Shown here: positions 7,613 through 15,189 of the stretch, piece after piece
Layout: each line of letters starts with the position of its first letter
Position numbering within the stretch: position 1 is the stretch's first letter
NCBI GenBank assembly: GCA_023150275.1
Contig: JAKLLG010000015.1
Coordinates: 1-64,000, forward strand
Reading direction: 5' to 3'
Source: Rhodocyclaceae bacterium
Lineage (GTDB): Bacteria > Pseudomonadota > Gammaproteobacteria > Burkholderiales > Rhodocyclaceae
DNA length: 64,000 bases
Position numbers and translations under genes: made by a program
The notes under the pieces: generated by a model
Told to the model about the DNA's origin: nothing
The model's input: the letters and a program-made list of their open reading frames with translations, nothing else
The model's database searches: none

Positions 7613-10330
7613 ATGAAGACCGAAACCCGATCTACCTGTTGTTACTGCGGCACTGGCTGCGGTGTCGTCATCGAGAGCGACGCCGGGCGCATTACCGGCA
7701 TCCGTGGCGACAAGGCGCACCCGGCCAACTTTGGTCGCCTCTGCGCCAAGGGCGCCGCGCTTGCTGACTCCGCACGCCACGACTATCGCCTGCTTTTCCC
7801 GGAGTTGCGCAGCGAACGCACGGCACCGCGCCAACGCGTCAGCTGGGACGCGGCACTCGCGCATGCCGTCGAGCGCTTCGCCGATACCATCCGCCGGCAC
7901 GGACCGGATTCCGTCGCCTTCTATCTGTCGGGCCAGTTGCTGACCGAGGACTACTACGTCTTCAACAAGCTTGCCAAAGGACTGATCGGCACCAATAACC
8001 TCGATACCAATTCACGCCTTTGCATGTCCTCGGCGGTCGCCGGCTACAAGCAGACGCTGGGCGCCGACGCGCCGCCCTGCGCCTATGAGGATATCGACCA
8101 CGCCGATCTGATCCTGCTCGCCGGGTCGAACGCCGCCGTGGCGCACCCCATCGTCTACCGCCGCATTGAAGATGCCAAGGCGCGCAACCCCAAGCTGCGC
8201 GTCATCGTCATCGATCCACGCCGCAGCGAAAGCTGCGCCATCGCCGATCTGCATCTGGCCCTGCGTCCCGGCAGCGACATCGCACTCTTCAACGCCATGC
8301 TGCGCGTGATGATCGACGAGAAGCTCGTCGATCGCGACTATCTCGCCGCCCACACGGAGGGCTTTGCCGAGTTCGAAGCGTCGCTCGCACGCTATACGCC
8401 TGCCGCGGCAGCAGCCGTCACCGAACTTGCCGAAGAAGACATCGTCCTGGCGGCGCGCTGGTTCGGCAACGCTGGCGCGGCCCTGTCGCTCTATTGCCAG
8501 GGGCTCAACCAGAGCACGCACGGCACGCACAACAACGCCGCAATCATTCACCTGCATCTTGCCACCGGCCAGATCGGCAAGGCCGGCGCAGGACCGTTTT
8601 CACTGACCGGCCAACCAAATGCGATGGGGGGGCGCGAGGTCGGCGGCCTTGCCAACCTGCTCTCCGCACACCGCGATCTGGCCAACCCGGCCCATCGCGA
8701 CGAAGTCGCCCGACTCTGGGGAATTCCTGCCATCCCCGAAAAACCCGGCAAACCGGCGATTGAACTGTTTCGCGCGCTTGCGAGCGGAGAAATCAAGGCC
8801 GTCTGGATCGCCTGCACGAATCCAGCGCAGTCCCTGCCCAACCAGGCGGAAGTGCGCGCAGCGTTGGCGAATGCCGAGTTCGTCGTGCTGCAGGAAGCCT
8901 ATGCCAACACCGATACCGCCGCCTATGCCGACCTGATGTTGCCGGCGAGTTCGTGGGGCGAAAAGGAGGGCACGGTCACCAACTCGGAGCGGCGCATCTC
9001 GCGCGTGCGCGCTGCCGTGCCGCCGCCCGGAGAGGCGCGGCCGGACTGGCGGATCGCCGTCGACTTTGCACGCAGCCTGGGCGCTCGGCTGGAGAATCCG
9101 CACACCGCCCGTCTGTTTCCCTACACCTGTGTCGAAGAGGTGCACGCCGAACACCGCGCCTCGACGCGCGGTCGCGATCTTGACATCAGCGGTCTCGACT
9201 ACGCGCTCATCGAGCGCGAAGGGCCGCAACAGTGGCCGTTCCCTGAAGGCGCGACGACTGGTCGAAGCCGCCTCTACGCGGACGGCGTTTTCCCCACCCC
9301 CTCCGGTCGGGCCCGCTTCGTCTGCGTCGAGCATCGTCCGGTCGCCGAAAAGCCGGATGCCGACTATCCGCTGAGCTTGCTCACCGGGCGCCTTCTCGAA
9401 CAGTGGCACAGCATGAGCCGCACCGGTACCGTCGCCCGTCTGTTCAATGGCGAGGATGAGCCCATCCTGAAGATGCACCCGTGCGACATGCGCCATCGCG
9501 GCATTGAATCCGGCACCCTGGTGCGCCTTGCCAGCCGGCGCGGCGAGGTTGTCGTGCGCGTCGAACAGGGCGAAGGGCTCGCCAAGGGGCGCTGCTGGTT
9601 GCCGATGCACTGGGGCGAACAATTCATGAACGGCTATGGCGCCAACGCACTGATGCCGGCGGCCACCGATCCCTACTCGTTCCAGCCCGAGCTGAAGCAC
9701 GCCGCTGTCCATGTCGAAACAGTGGATTTTCCATGGACTCTCGCCATCCTCCGCCGCGTTTCCGCAGATGAAGCCTTGCCCTTGCTCGCGCGGGCGCGCG
9801 GCTTGCTCAAGCGCTTTCCGTACGCGACGGTCGGCCTCTATGGTCGCAGCGGAACGCTCGTGCTTCTGCGCGCCGCCGCTTACGCGGCACCCGCGGACAG
9901 CGTGCTCGATGAAATCGATTCATTGTTTGCAATGCAGGGCAGCGAGAGTGCGATCATCTACGCCGACGCCTCGCGCGGTATCGACAAGAAGGCCGTGCTG
10001 CGCGATGGACGCCTGTTTGCCGTGCGTCTTGCCGGCGAATCGCTAGCCGCCACCTGGCTCAAGGATGCAATGGCCGACGATTCGCTCGACGCATCGCTGG
10101 TGCGTCATGCGCTCGCACCCAGTGTCCGGCCGCCAAGCCAGGCAGCCGTGGCACGCTCGCCCGTCATCTGCAAATGCGCCGGCGTCAGCGAGGCGCAGAT
10201 CGTCGGCGAATTTGCCCGCGGCGCTACACTGGCTGCCGTGCAGGAAACCCTGAAATGCGGAACCTTTTGCGGCGGCTGCCTGCCTCAGATCAGGGAACTC
10301 GCCACTACCGCGCTGCCCGAGGCAGCCTGA
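7613..10330 (+). CDS. nasA: Assimilatory nitrate reductase catalytic subunit with C-terminal BFD-type [2Fe-2S] domain
   Basis: Cytoplasmic molybdopterin enzyme reducing nitrate to nitrite for assimilation. Residues C9, C12, C16 and a cysteine near 44 (LCAKG) are the N-terminal [4Fe-4S] ligands. The molybdopterin oxidoreductase domain covers roughly 45-560 (conserved NTNSRLCMSSAV, CQGLNQSTHGT, TGQPNAMGGREVGG) and the dinucleotide-binding domain about 570-690. The extreme C-terminus (about 850-895) adds a BFD-like [2Fe-2S] domain with CKC and CGTFCGGC clusters. Length 905. The ATG at 7613 is preferred over an upstream frame start because CAGGAG precedes it and the N-terminus then fits the family. 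A separate NADH-dependent reductase subunit was not seen nearby. First gene of the island, behind a sigma-54 promoter. Confidence 0.95.
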   Translation: MKTETRSTCCYCGTGCGVVIESDAGRITGIRGDKAHPANFGRLCAKGAALADSARHDYRLLFPELRSERTAPRQRVSWDAALAHAVERFADTIRRHGPDSVAFYLSGQLLTEDYYVFNKLAKGLIGTNNLDTNSRLCMSSAVAGYKQTLGADAPPCAYEDIDHADLILLAGSNAAVAHPIVYRRIEDAKARNPKLRVIVIDPRRSESCAIADLHLALRPGSDIALFNAMLRVMIDEKLVDRDYLAAHTEGFAEFEASLARYTPAAAAAVTELAEEDIVLAARWFGNAGAALSLYCQGLNQSTHGTHNNAAIIHLHLATGQIGKAGAGPFSLTGQPNAMGGREVGGLANLLSAHRDLANPAHRDEVARLWGIPAIPEKPGKPAIELFRALASGEIKAVWIACTNPAQSLPNQAEVRAALANAEFVVLQEAYANTDTAAYADLMLPASSWGEKEGTVTNSERRISRVRAAVPPPGEARPDWRIAVDFARSLGARLENPHTARLFPYTCVEEVHAEHRASTRGRDLDISGLDYALIEREGPQQWPFPEGATTGRSRLYADGVFPTPSGRARFVCVEHRPVAEKPDADYPLSLLTGRLLEQWHSMSRTGTVARLFNGEDEPILKMHPCDMRHRGIESGTLVRLASRRGEVVVRVEQGEGLAKGRCWLPMHWGEQFMNGYGANALMPAATDPYSFQPELKHAAVHVETVDFPWTLAILRRVSADEALPLLARARGLLKRFPYATVGLYGRSGTLVLLRAAAYAAPADSVLDEIDSLFAMQGSESAIIYADASRGIDKKAVLRDGRLFAVRLAGESLAATWLKDAMADDSLDASLVRHALAPSVRPPSQAAVARSPVICKCAGVSEAQIVGEFARGATLAAVQETLKCGTFCGGCLPQIRELATTALPEAA

Positions 10331-10341
10331 GGAAAACAACA

Positions 10342-11331
10342 ATGACCTACGCTCACATCATCAAGGAAATCGGGCGCGGCGCCGAAGGCTCGCGCGATCT
10401 CACCGAGGACGATGCCGCCCGCCTGTACGGTGCCATGCTCGACGGTGGTGTGCCCGATCTTGAAATGGGCGCAATCCTCATCGCCTTGCGCATGAAGAGT
10501 GAATCCATCGATGAAATGACCGGCTTTCTCGCCGCTGCCAACGAGCGCATCAACGCGCTGCACAATCCCAACGAAGGCGTGCGCCCGGTGGTGATTCCCA
10601 GCTACAACGGCGCGCGCAAGGGCGCCAATCTGACGCCGCTGCTCGCCATGCTGTTGCAGGGATTCAATATTCCCGTCGTGGTGCATGGCCTGCTCGAAGG
10701 CTATGGGCGCATCACCAGCGGCCATATCTTCCGCGAACTTGGCGTCATGCCGGCCGCCAGTATCACGCAGGCGCAGCAGGCGCTGGGCGAACACGGGCTG
10801 GCCTTCGTACCGCTGCCCGTGATCGCGCCCGGCCTGGCCGACATGCTTGCGCTGCGCGCGCGCCTCGGGGTGCGCAACAGCGCGCACAGCCTCGTCAAGA
10901 TGCTCGATCCCTTCCGCGGCGAAGGCGTCGTGATGGCAGCGGCAACGCATCCGGACTACATCGAAACCATGCGCGACGTGCTCTCCCGTCAGGGCGCGCA
11001 CGCCTTGCTTCTGCGCGCCACGGAAGGTGAGCCCTTCGCCAACCCGAAACGCCGGCCGCGCATCGAATACCTGCGCGAAGGAGTCAGCGAGGTGCTTTTC
11101 GAAGCCGAGCACGACAGCCTGCGATCGCTGCCGCACCTGCCAGAAGCGGCTGATGCAGCGGCGACTGCCTGCTGGATGCGCAAGGTCATCGACGGCCAGT
11201 TGCCGATTCCGCAGCCCATCGCCAACCAGCTCGCTGCATGCCTGCTGGCCAGCGGCTACGCCGCTGATCTCAACGAAGCCAAGGCGGTGGTCGCCGTTGA
11301 AACCGGGGCGCATGCCCTCGCGCCTGCCTGA
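10342..11331 (+). CDS. ybiB: YbiB/TrpD2-like glycosyltransferase-fold protein
   Basis: 329-residue protein with the nucleoside phosphorylase/anthranilate phosphoribosyltransferase fold: an N-terminal helical domain (AARLYGAMLDGGVPDLEMGAILIALRMK pattern) and a glycosyltransferase family 3 body (VIPSYNGARKGANLTPLLAMLL, HGLLEGYGRITS, LGVRNSAHSLVKMLDPF). It resembles YbiB/TrpD2, which in E. coli binds nucleic acids and is not a tryptophan enzyme. It starts 11 bases after nasA and ends before the nirB promoter, so it is cotranscribed with nasA. Why a YbiB homologue sits in a nitrate operon is unknown; no function in nitrate use is claimed. The TrpD catalytic loop is not clearly present. Confidence 0.8.
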   Translation: MTYAHIIKEIGRGAEGSRDLTEDDAARLYGAMLDGGVPDLEMGAILIALRMKSESIDEMTGFLAAANERINALHNPNEGVRPVVIPSYNGARKGANLTPLLAMLLQGFNIPVVVHGLLEGYGRITSGHIFRELGVMPAASITQAQQALGEHGLAFVPLPVIAPGLADMLALRARLGVRNSAHSLVKMLDPFRGEGVVMAAATHPDYIETMRDVLSRQGAHALLLRATEGEPFANPKRRPRIEYLREGVSEVLFEAEHDSLRSLPHLPEAADAAATACWMRKVIDGQLPIPQPIANQLAACLLASGYAADLNEAKAVVAVETGAHALAPA

Positions 11332-11365
11332 CTGCCGCCTCTCTCTCGCTGCACCGTTGCCGAAC

Positions 11366-11390
11366 CAAACGCACCTTTATGGTGCGTTTG
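11366..11390 (+). promoter_or_regulatory. NtrC-like enhancer site upstream of nirB
   Basis: A perfect 10-bp inverted repeat with a 5-base spacer; its core GCACC-TTTAT-GGTGC (11371-11385) matches the NtrC consensus GCACC-N5-GGTGC exactly. The centre is about 90 bases upstream of the expected nirB start point. It lies 34 bases after the ybiB stop, so it could also end that transcript as a hairpin, although no T-run follows. Confidence 0.65.
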
Positions 11391-11440
11391 TGCTTTATGT
11401 TGATGTGATATTCCCATAAAAAACAACATGTTGTGATGGT

Positions 11441-11456
11441 TGGCACGGCCGTTGCA
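11441..11456 (+). promoter_or_regulatory. Sigma-54 (-24/-12) promoter of nirBD
   Basis: TGGCACG-GCCG-TTGCA is a perfect match to the sigma-54 consensus. It is 40 bases upstream of the nirB start codon and downstream of the NtrC-like dyad. The region between them is AT-rich, with a CAACATGTTG palindrome (11424-11433), and could be an IHF-type bending site. Confidence 0.88.
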
Positions 11457-11496
11457 TTAATCGGTACGGCAACATAAAAAACCACGGAGTTCCAAC

Positions 11497-13935
11497 ATGA
11501 GCAAACCCAAACTTGTCATGGTCGGCAACGGTATGGCCGGCGTTCGTACGCTCGAAGAGTTGTTCAAGATTGCGCCGGACATGTACGACGTCACCGTCTT
11601 CGGCGCCGAACCCCATCCCAACTACAACCGCATCCTGCTCTCGCCCGTGCTTGCCGGCGAAATGAAAGTGCAGGAGATCATCCTCAACGACCTCGACTGG
11701 TATCGCGAGCACGACATCCGTCTGCATCTCGGCAAAAAGGTCGTCAAGATCGACCGTGCCCGCCGCCAGGTGGTGGCTGCCGATGGCTCGATCGAATCCT
11801 ATGATCGCCTGCTGCTCGCCACCGGTTCCAATCCCTTCATCCTGCCCGTGCCGGGCAATGACCTGCCCGGCGTGATCGGCTACCGCGACATCGCCGACAC
11901 CGACGCGATGATCGAGGCGGCGAAGCTGCACAAGCACGCTGTCGTCATTGGCGGCGGCCTGCTCGGTCTGGAAGCGGCCAACGGCCTCAAGCTGCGCGGC
12001 ATGGATGTCACCGTGGTGCACATCAGCCCGTGGCTGCTCGAACGCCAGCTCGACGACGTGGCCGGCAAGATGCTGCAGAAGTCGCTCGAAGATCGCGGCC
12101 TCAAGTTCCTGATGGAAAAGCAGACCGAGATGCTGATCCAGGGCGAATCTGGGCGTGTTGCCGCGGTGCGGTTCAAGGACGGCATGGAAGTCCCCGCGGA
12201 ACTCGTCGTGATGGCCACTGGCATCCGCCCGAACACCGCGCTTGCCGAATCCTCGGGCATCTACTGCAATCGCGGCATCGTGGTGAACGACACGATGCAG
12301 ACCTACGATCCGAAAATCTACGCGGTTGGTGAATGCGTCAACCACCGTGGCACGGCCTACGGTCTGGTGGCCCCGCTGTTCGAGCAGGGCAAGGTTGCTG
12401 CGAACCATCTGGCCGGCTATGGCATCGGCCGCTACACCGGCTCGGTCACCTCCACCAAACTCAAGGTCACCGGAATCGATCTCTTCTCCGCCGGTGATTT
12501 CATGGGCGGCAACGGTACCGAGGAAATCGTGCTCAACGATGCCGGCGGCGGTGTCTACAAGAAGCTCGTCATCAAGGACAACAAGCTGGTCGGCGGCGTG
12601 CTCTACGGCGACACGGCGGATGGCGCCTGGTACTTCCAGCTGCTCAAGGATGGCAAGGACATCCACGCGGTGCGCGATCACCTGCTCTTCGGGCAGGGCA
12701 GCGCCGGCGACGCCGGCCACCAGGGCCAGAACAAGGCGGCACTGATGGCTGACAGCGCCGAGGTCTGCGGCTGCAACGGCGTCACCAAGGGCTCCATCGT
12801 CAAGGCGATCAAGGAAAAGGGCCTGTTCACGCTTGAAGAGGTGAAGAAGCACACCAAGGCGGCGTCCTCCTGCGGTTCCTGTGCGGGCCTCGTCGAGCAG
12901 ATCCTTGCCTCGACGCTGGGCGGTGCCTACACGCCGGCGGCTTCCACCAAGAAGCCAGTCTGCGGCTGTACCGATCACAGCCACGACGAAGTGCGCAAGG
13001 CGATACGCGAGCAGCACCTCGTCAGCATTCCCGAGACGATGGCCTTCCTCGAATGGAAGACGCCGAACGGCTGCGACAAGTGCCGCCCGGCGCTCAACTA
13101 CTACCTGATCTCGACCTGGCCGCACGACGCGAAAGACGATCCGCAGTCGCGCTTCATCAACGAGCGCTCGCACGCCAACATCCAGAAGGACGGCACCTAC
13201 TCGGTGGTGCCGCGCATGTGGGGCGGCCTTACAACGCCGGCCGAGCTGCGCGCGATCGCCGATGTTGCCGAGAAGTATCAGGTGCCGACCGTCAAGATGA
13301 CCGGTGGCGCGCGCGTCGACCTGCTCGGCATCAAGAAGGAAGACCTGCCTGGTGTCTGGGCCGACCTCAACAAGGCAGGCATGGTTTCCGGCCATGCCTA
13401 CGGCAAATCGATCCGCACGGTGAAGACCTGTGTCGGCGCCGAGCACTGCCGCTTCGGCACGCAGAAGTCGATGACGATGGGCGTCAAGCTGGAAAAGATG
13501 CTCTTCGACATGTATGCCCCGCACAAGGTCAAGCTCGCCGTCTCCGGCTGTCCGCGCAACTGCGCCGAGGCCGGCATCAAGGACGTCGGCGTCATCGGCG
13601 TCGATTCCGGCTACGAGATCTACATCGCCGGCAACGGCGGCATCAAGACCGAGGTGGCGCAGTTCCTGTGCAAGGTATCCACCGATGAAGAGGTTCTCGA
13701 ATACGCCGCCGCCTTCCTGCAGCTGTACCGCGAGGAAGGCTGGTATCTCGATCGCACCTGCCACTACGTCGAGCGTGTGGGCATCGACTACGTGAAGAGC
13801 AAGATCGTCGAGGATGACGAGGGCCGCAAGCGCCTCTACGAGCGTCTGCTTGATGCACTGCGGGACGCAACCGATCCGTGGGCCGCGATGCAGCAGCAGC
13901 CGGCACGCAAGCAGTTCGAAATCATCCCCGTTTGA
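11497..13935 (+). CDS. nirB: Nitrite reductase [NAD(P)H] large subunit
   Basis: Siroheme enzyme that reduces nitrite to ammonium in the cytoplasm. The 812-residue protein has an N-terminal FAD/NAD(P)H oxidoreductase domain (GNGMAG at 8-13; second dinucleotide motif VVIGGGLLGLEAANGL near 149-164). Two BFD-like [2Fe-2S] regions follow (CGCNG...CGSCAG near 425-470 and CGCTD...CDKC near 488-530). The nitrite/sulfite reductase domain has the siroheme/[4Fe-4S] ligands C-x5-C (CVGAEHC) and CPRNC near 645-690. It starts with a GGAG site 11 bases upstream. nirD follows after 23 bases. Confidence 0.96.
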   Translation: MSKPKLVMVGNGMAGVRTLEELFKIAPDMYDVTVFGAEPHPNYNRILLSPVLAGEMKVQEIILNDLDWYREHDIRLHLGKKVVKIDRARRQVVAADGSIESYDRLLLATGSNPFILPVPGNDLPGVIGYRDIADTDAMIEAAKLHKHAVVIGGGLLGLEAANGLKLRGMDVTVVHISPWLLERQLDDVAGKMLQKSLEDRGLKFLMEKQTEMLIQGESGRVAAVRFKDGMEVPAELVVMATGIRPNTALAESSGIYCNRGIVVNDTMQTYDPKIYAVGECVNHRGTAYGLVAPLFEQGKVAANHLAGYGIGRYTGSVTSTKLKVTGIDLFSAGDFMGGNGTEEIVLNDAGGGVYKKLVIKDNKLVGGVLYGDTADGAWYFQLLKDGKDIHAVRDHLLFGQGSAGDAGHQGQNKAALMADSAEVCGCNGVTKGSIVKAIKEKGLFTLEEVKKHTKAASSCGSCAGLVEQILASTLGGAYTPAASTKKPVCGCTDHSHDEVRKAIREQHLVSIPETMAFLEWKTPNGCDKCRPALNYYLISTWPHDAKDDPQSRFINERSHANIQKDGTYSVVPRMWGGLTTPAELRAIADVAEKYQVPTVKMTGGARVDLLGIKKEDLPGVWADLNKAGMVSGHAYGKSIRTVKTCVGAEHCRFGTQKSMTMGVKLEKMLFDMYAPHKVKLAVSGCPRNCAEAGIKDVGVIGVDSGYEIYIAGNGGIKTEVAQFLCKVSTDEEVLEYAAAFLQLYREEGWYLDRTCHYVERVGIDYVKSKIVEDDEGRKRLYERLLDALRDATDPWAAMQQQPARKQFEIIPV

Positions 13936-13958
13936 ACATCGCCAAAGAGGAACAGCAA

Positions 13959-14267
13959 ATGAGTGACTGGAAACTGATCTGCAAGCTCGAAGACATCCCG
14001 AAGCTGGGCTCCCGCGTGGTGCGCCATGCCAGTGGCGACATCGCCGTCTTCCGCAACAACGAGGATGAAGTGTTCGCCCTGCATGACAAATGCCCGCACA
14101 AGGGCGGCCCGCTGTCGCAAGGCATCGTTCATGGTCGCAAGGTGACCTGCCCCTTGCATGGCTGGAATATCCAGTTGGAGAACGGCAATGCGGTCGCACC
14201 CGATGTGGGGCACTGTGGAACCTTCAAGGTCAGGCTGGAAGACGGAGACGTCTACCTGGCTGTCTGA
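13959..14267 (+). CDS. nirD: Nitrite reductase [NAD(P)H] small subunit (Rieske-type)
   Basis: 102-residue partner of NirB. It has a Rieske fold with intact [2Fe-2S] ligands (CPH and CPLH, near residues 45-47 and 65-68), unlike E. coli NirD, which lacks them. The start at 13959 gives the family's MSDWKLIC-type N-terminus and follows AGAGGAA. The longer upstream frame overlaps nirB and is not used. Lies in the nirB operon. Confidence 0.94.
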   Translation: MSDWKLICKLEDIPKLGSRVVRHASGDIAVFRNNEDEVFALHDKCPHKGGPLSQGIVHGRKVTCPLHGWNIQLENGNAVAPDVGHCGTFKVRLEDGDVYLAV

Positions 14268-14314
14268 CCCTGCAAACGAACACCCAATAAAACCAAACAC
14301 GAGAGGAAATAGAA

Positions 14315-15127
14315 ATGGCCTACGTTACTCCAACAGAGTTCGTCACCAAGATGATCGATGCCGGTGAAGCGAAAATCTTCATGTCCACCCGCGATACGCT
14401 GATTCGCGCCTACATGGCCGGTGCCATCCTGGCGCTCGCCGCAGCCTTTGCTGTTACCGTCACCGTGCAGACCGGCCAGCCCCTGCTTGGTGCCGTGCTT
14501 TTCCCGGTCGGCTTCTGCATGCTCTATCTGCTCGGTTTCGACCTGCTTACCGGCGTATTCACGCTCTGTCCGCTGGCCGTGTGGGACAAGCGCCCCGGTG
14601 TTACCTGGGGTGGCGTGCTGCGCAACTGGAGCCTTGTCTTCACCGGCAACTTTGCTGGCGCGCTCACCGTGGCCGTGATGATGGCGATCATCTTCACCTT
14701 CGGCTTCACCGAAGCGCCGAACGCCATCGGCCAGAAGATCGGCACCATCGGCGAAGGCCGCACGGTCGGCTACGCCGCGCACGGCGCTTCCGGCATGCTG
14801 ACCCTGTTCATCCGCGGCGTGCTGTGCAACTGGATGGTGTCCACCGGCGTCGTCGGTGCCATGGTCTCGACCGACGTCACCGGCAAGGTCATCGCCATGT
14901 GGATGCCGATCATGGTCTTCTTCTACATGGGCTTCGAGCACTCGATCGTGAACATGTTCCTGTTCCCGTCGGGCCTGATGCTGGGTGGCAACTTCTCGAT
15001 CTACGACTACCTCGTCTGGAACGAGATCCCCACCGTCATCGGCAACCTCGTCGGCGGCCTCACCTTCGTCGGCCTCACGCTCTACGCCACGCACGTCCGC
15101 ACAGCCCCCAAGCGCAAGGGCCTGTGA
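14315..15127 (+). CDS. nirC: Formate/nitrite transporter family protein, NirC-like (copy 1)
   Basis: 270-residue FNT-family channel with six hydrophobic helices and no signal peptide. FNT hallmarks include the repeated helix-break region (GFCMLYLLGFDLLTGVFTLCPL) and GVLCNWMV, followed by MGFEHSIVNMFLFP, the conserved FEHSIANM-type helix. In this position it most likely moves nitrite across the inner membrane. It starts 47 bases after nirD with AGAGGAAAT upstream, probably in the nirBD operon, and is closed by the terminator at 15149-15178. Substrate is inferred from the family and context. Confidence 0.92.
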   Translation: MAYVTPTEFVTKMIDAGEAKIFMSTRDTLIRAYMAGAILALAAAFAVTVTVQTGQPLLGAVLFPVGFCMLYLLGFDLLTGVFTLCPLAVWDKRPGVTWGGVLRNWSLVFTGNFAGALTVAVMMAIIFTFGFTEAPNAIGQKIGTIGEGRTVGYAAHGASGMLTLFIRGVLCNWMVSTGVVGAMVSTDVTGKVIAMWMPIMVFFYMGFEHSIVNMFLFPSGLMLGGNFSIYDYLVWNEIPTVIGNLVGGLTFVGLTLYATHVRTAPKRKGL

Positions 15128-15148
15128 TCGACACCTTGTAGTAAAGTC

Positions 15149-15178
15149 AAAGCCCCCGGCGAGGTGCCCGGGGGCTTT
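15149..15178 (+). terminator. Terminator after nirC copy 1
   Basis: An 11-bp perfect stem (AAAGCCCCCGG with CCGGGGGCTTT) with an 8-base loop. It ends in CTTTAAT on this strand and lies 12 bases before the next start codon, so the kinase/phosphatase gene would depend on read-through or on a promoter hidden in this short gap. Confidence 0.75.
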
Positions 15179-15189
15179 AATCCATCTAT

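Noticed and set aside
11395..14199. A 934-codon minus-strand open frame opposite nirB and nirD
   Set aside because: Antisense shadow of clear nirBD coding sequence, without recognisable domains or ribosome site.
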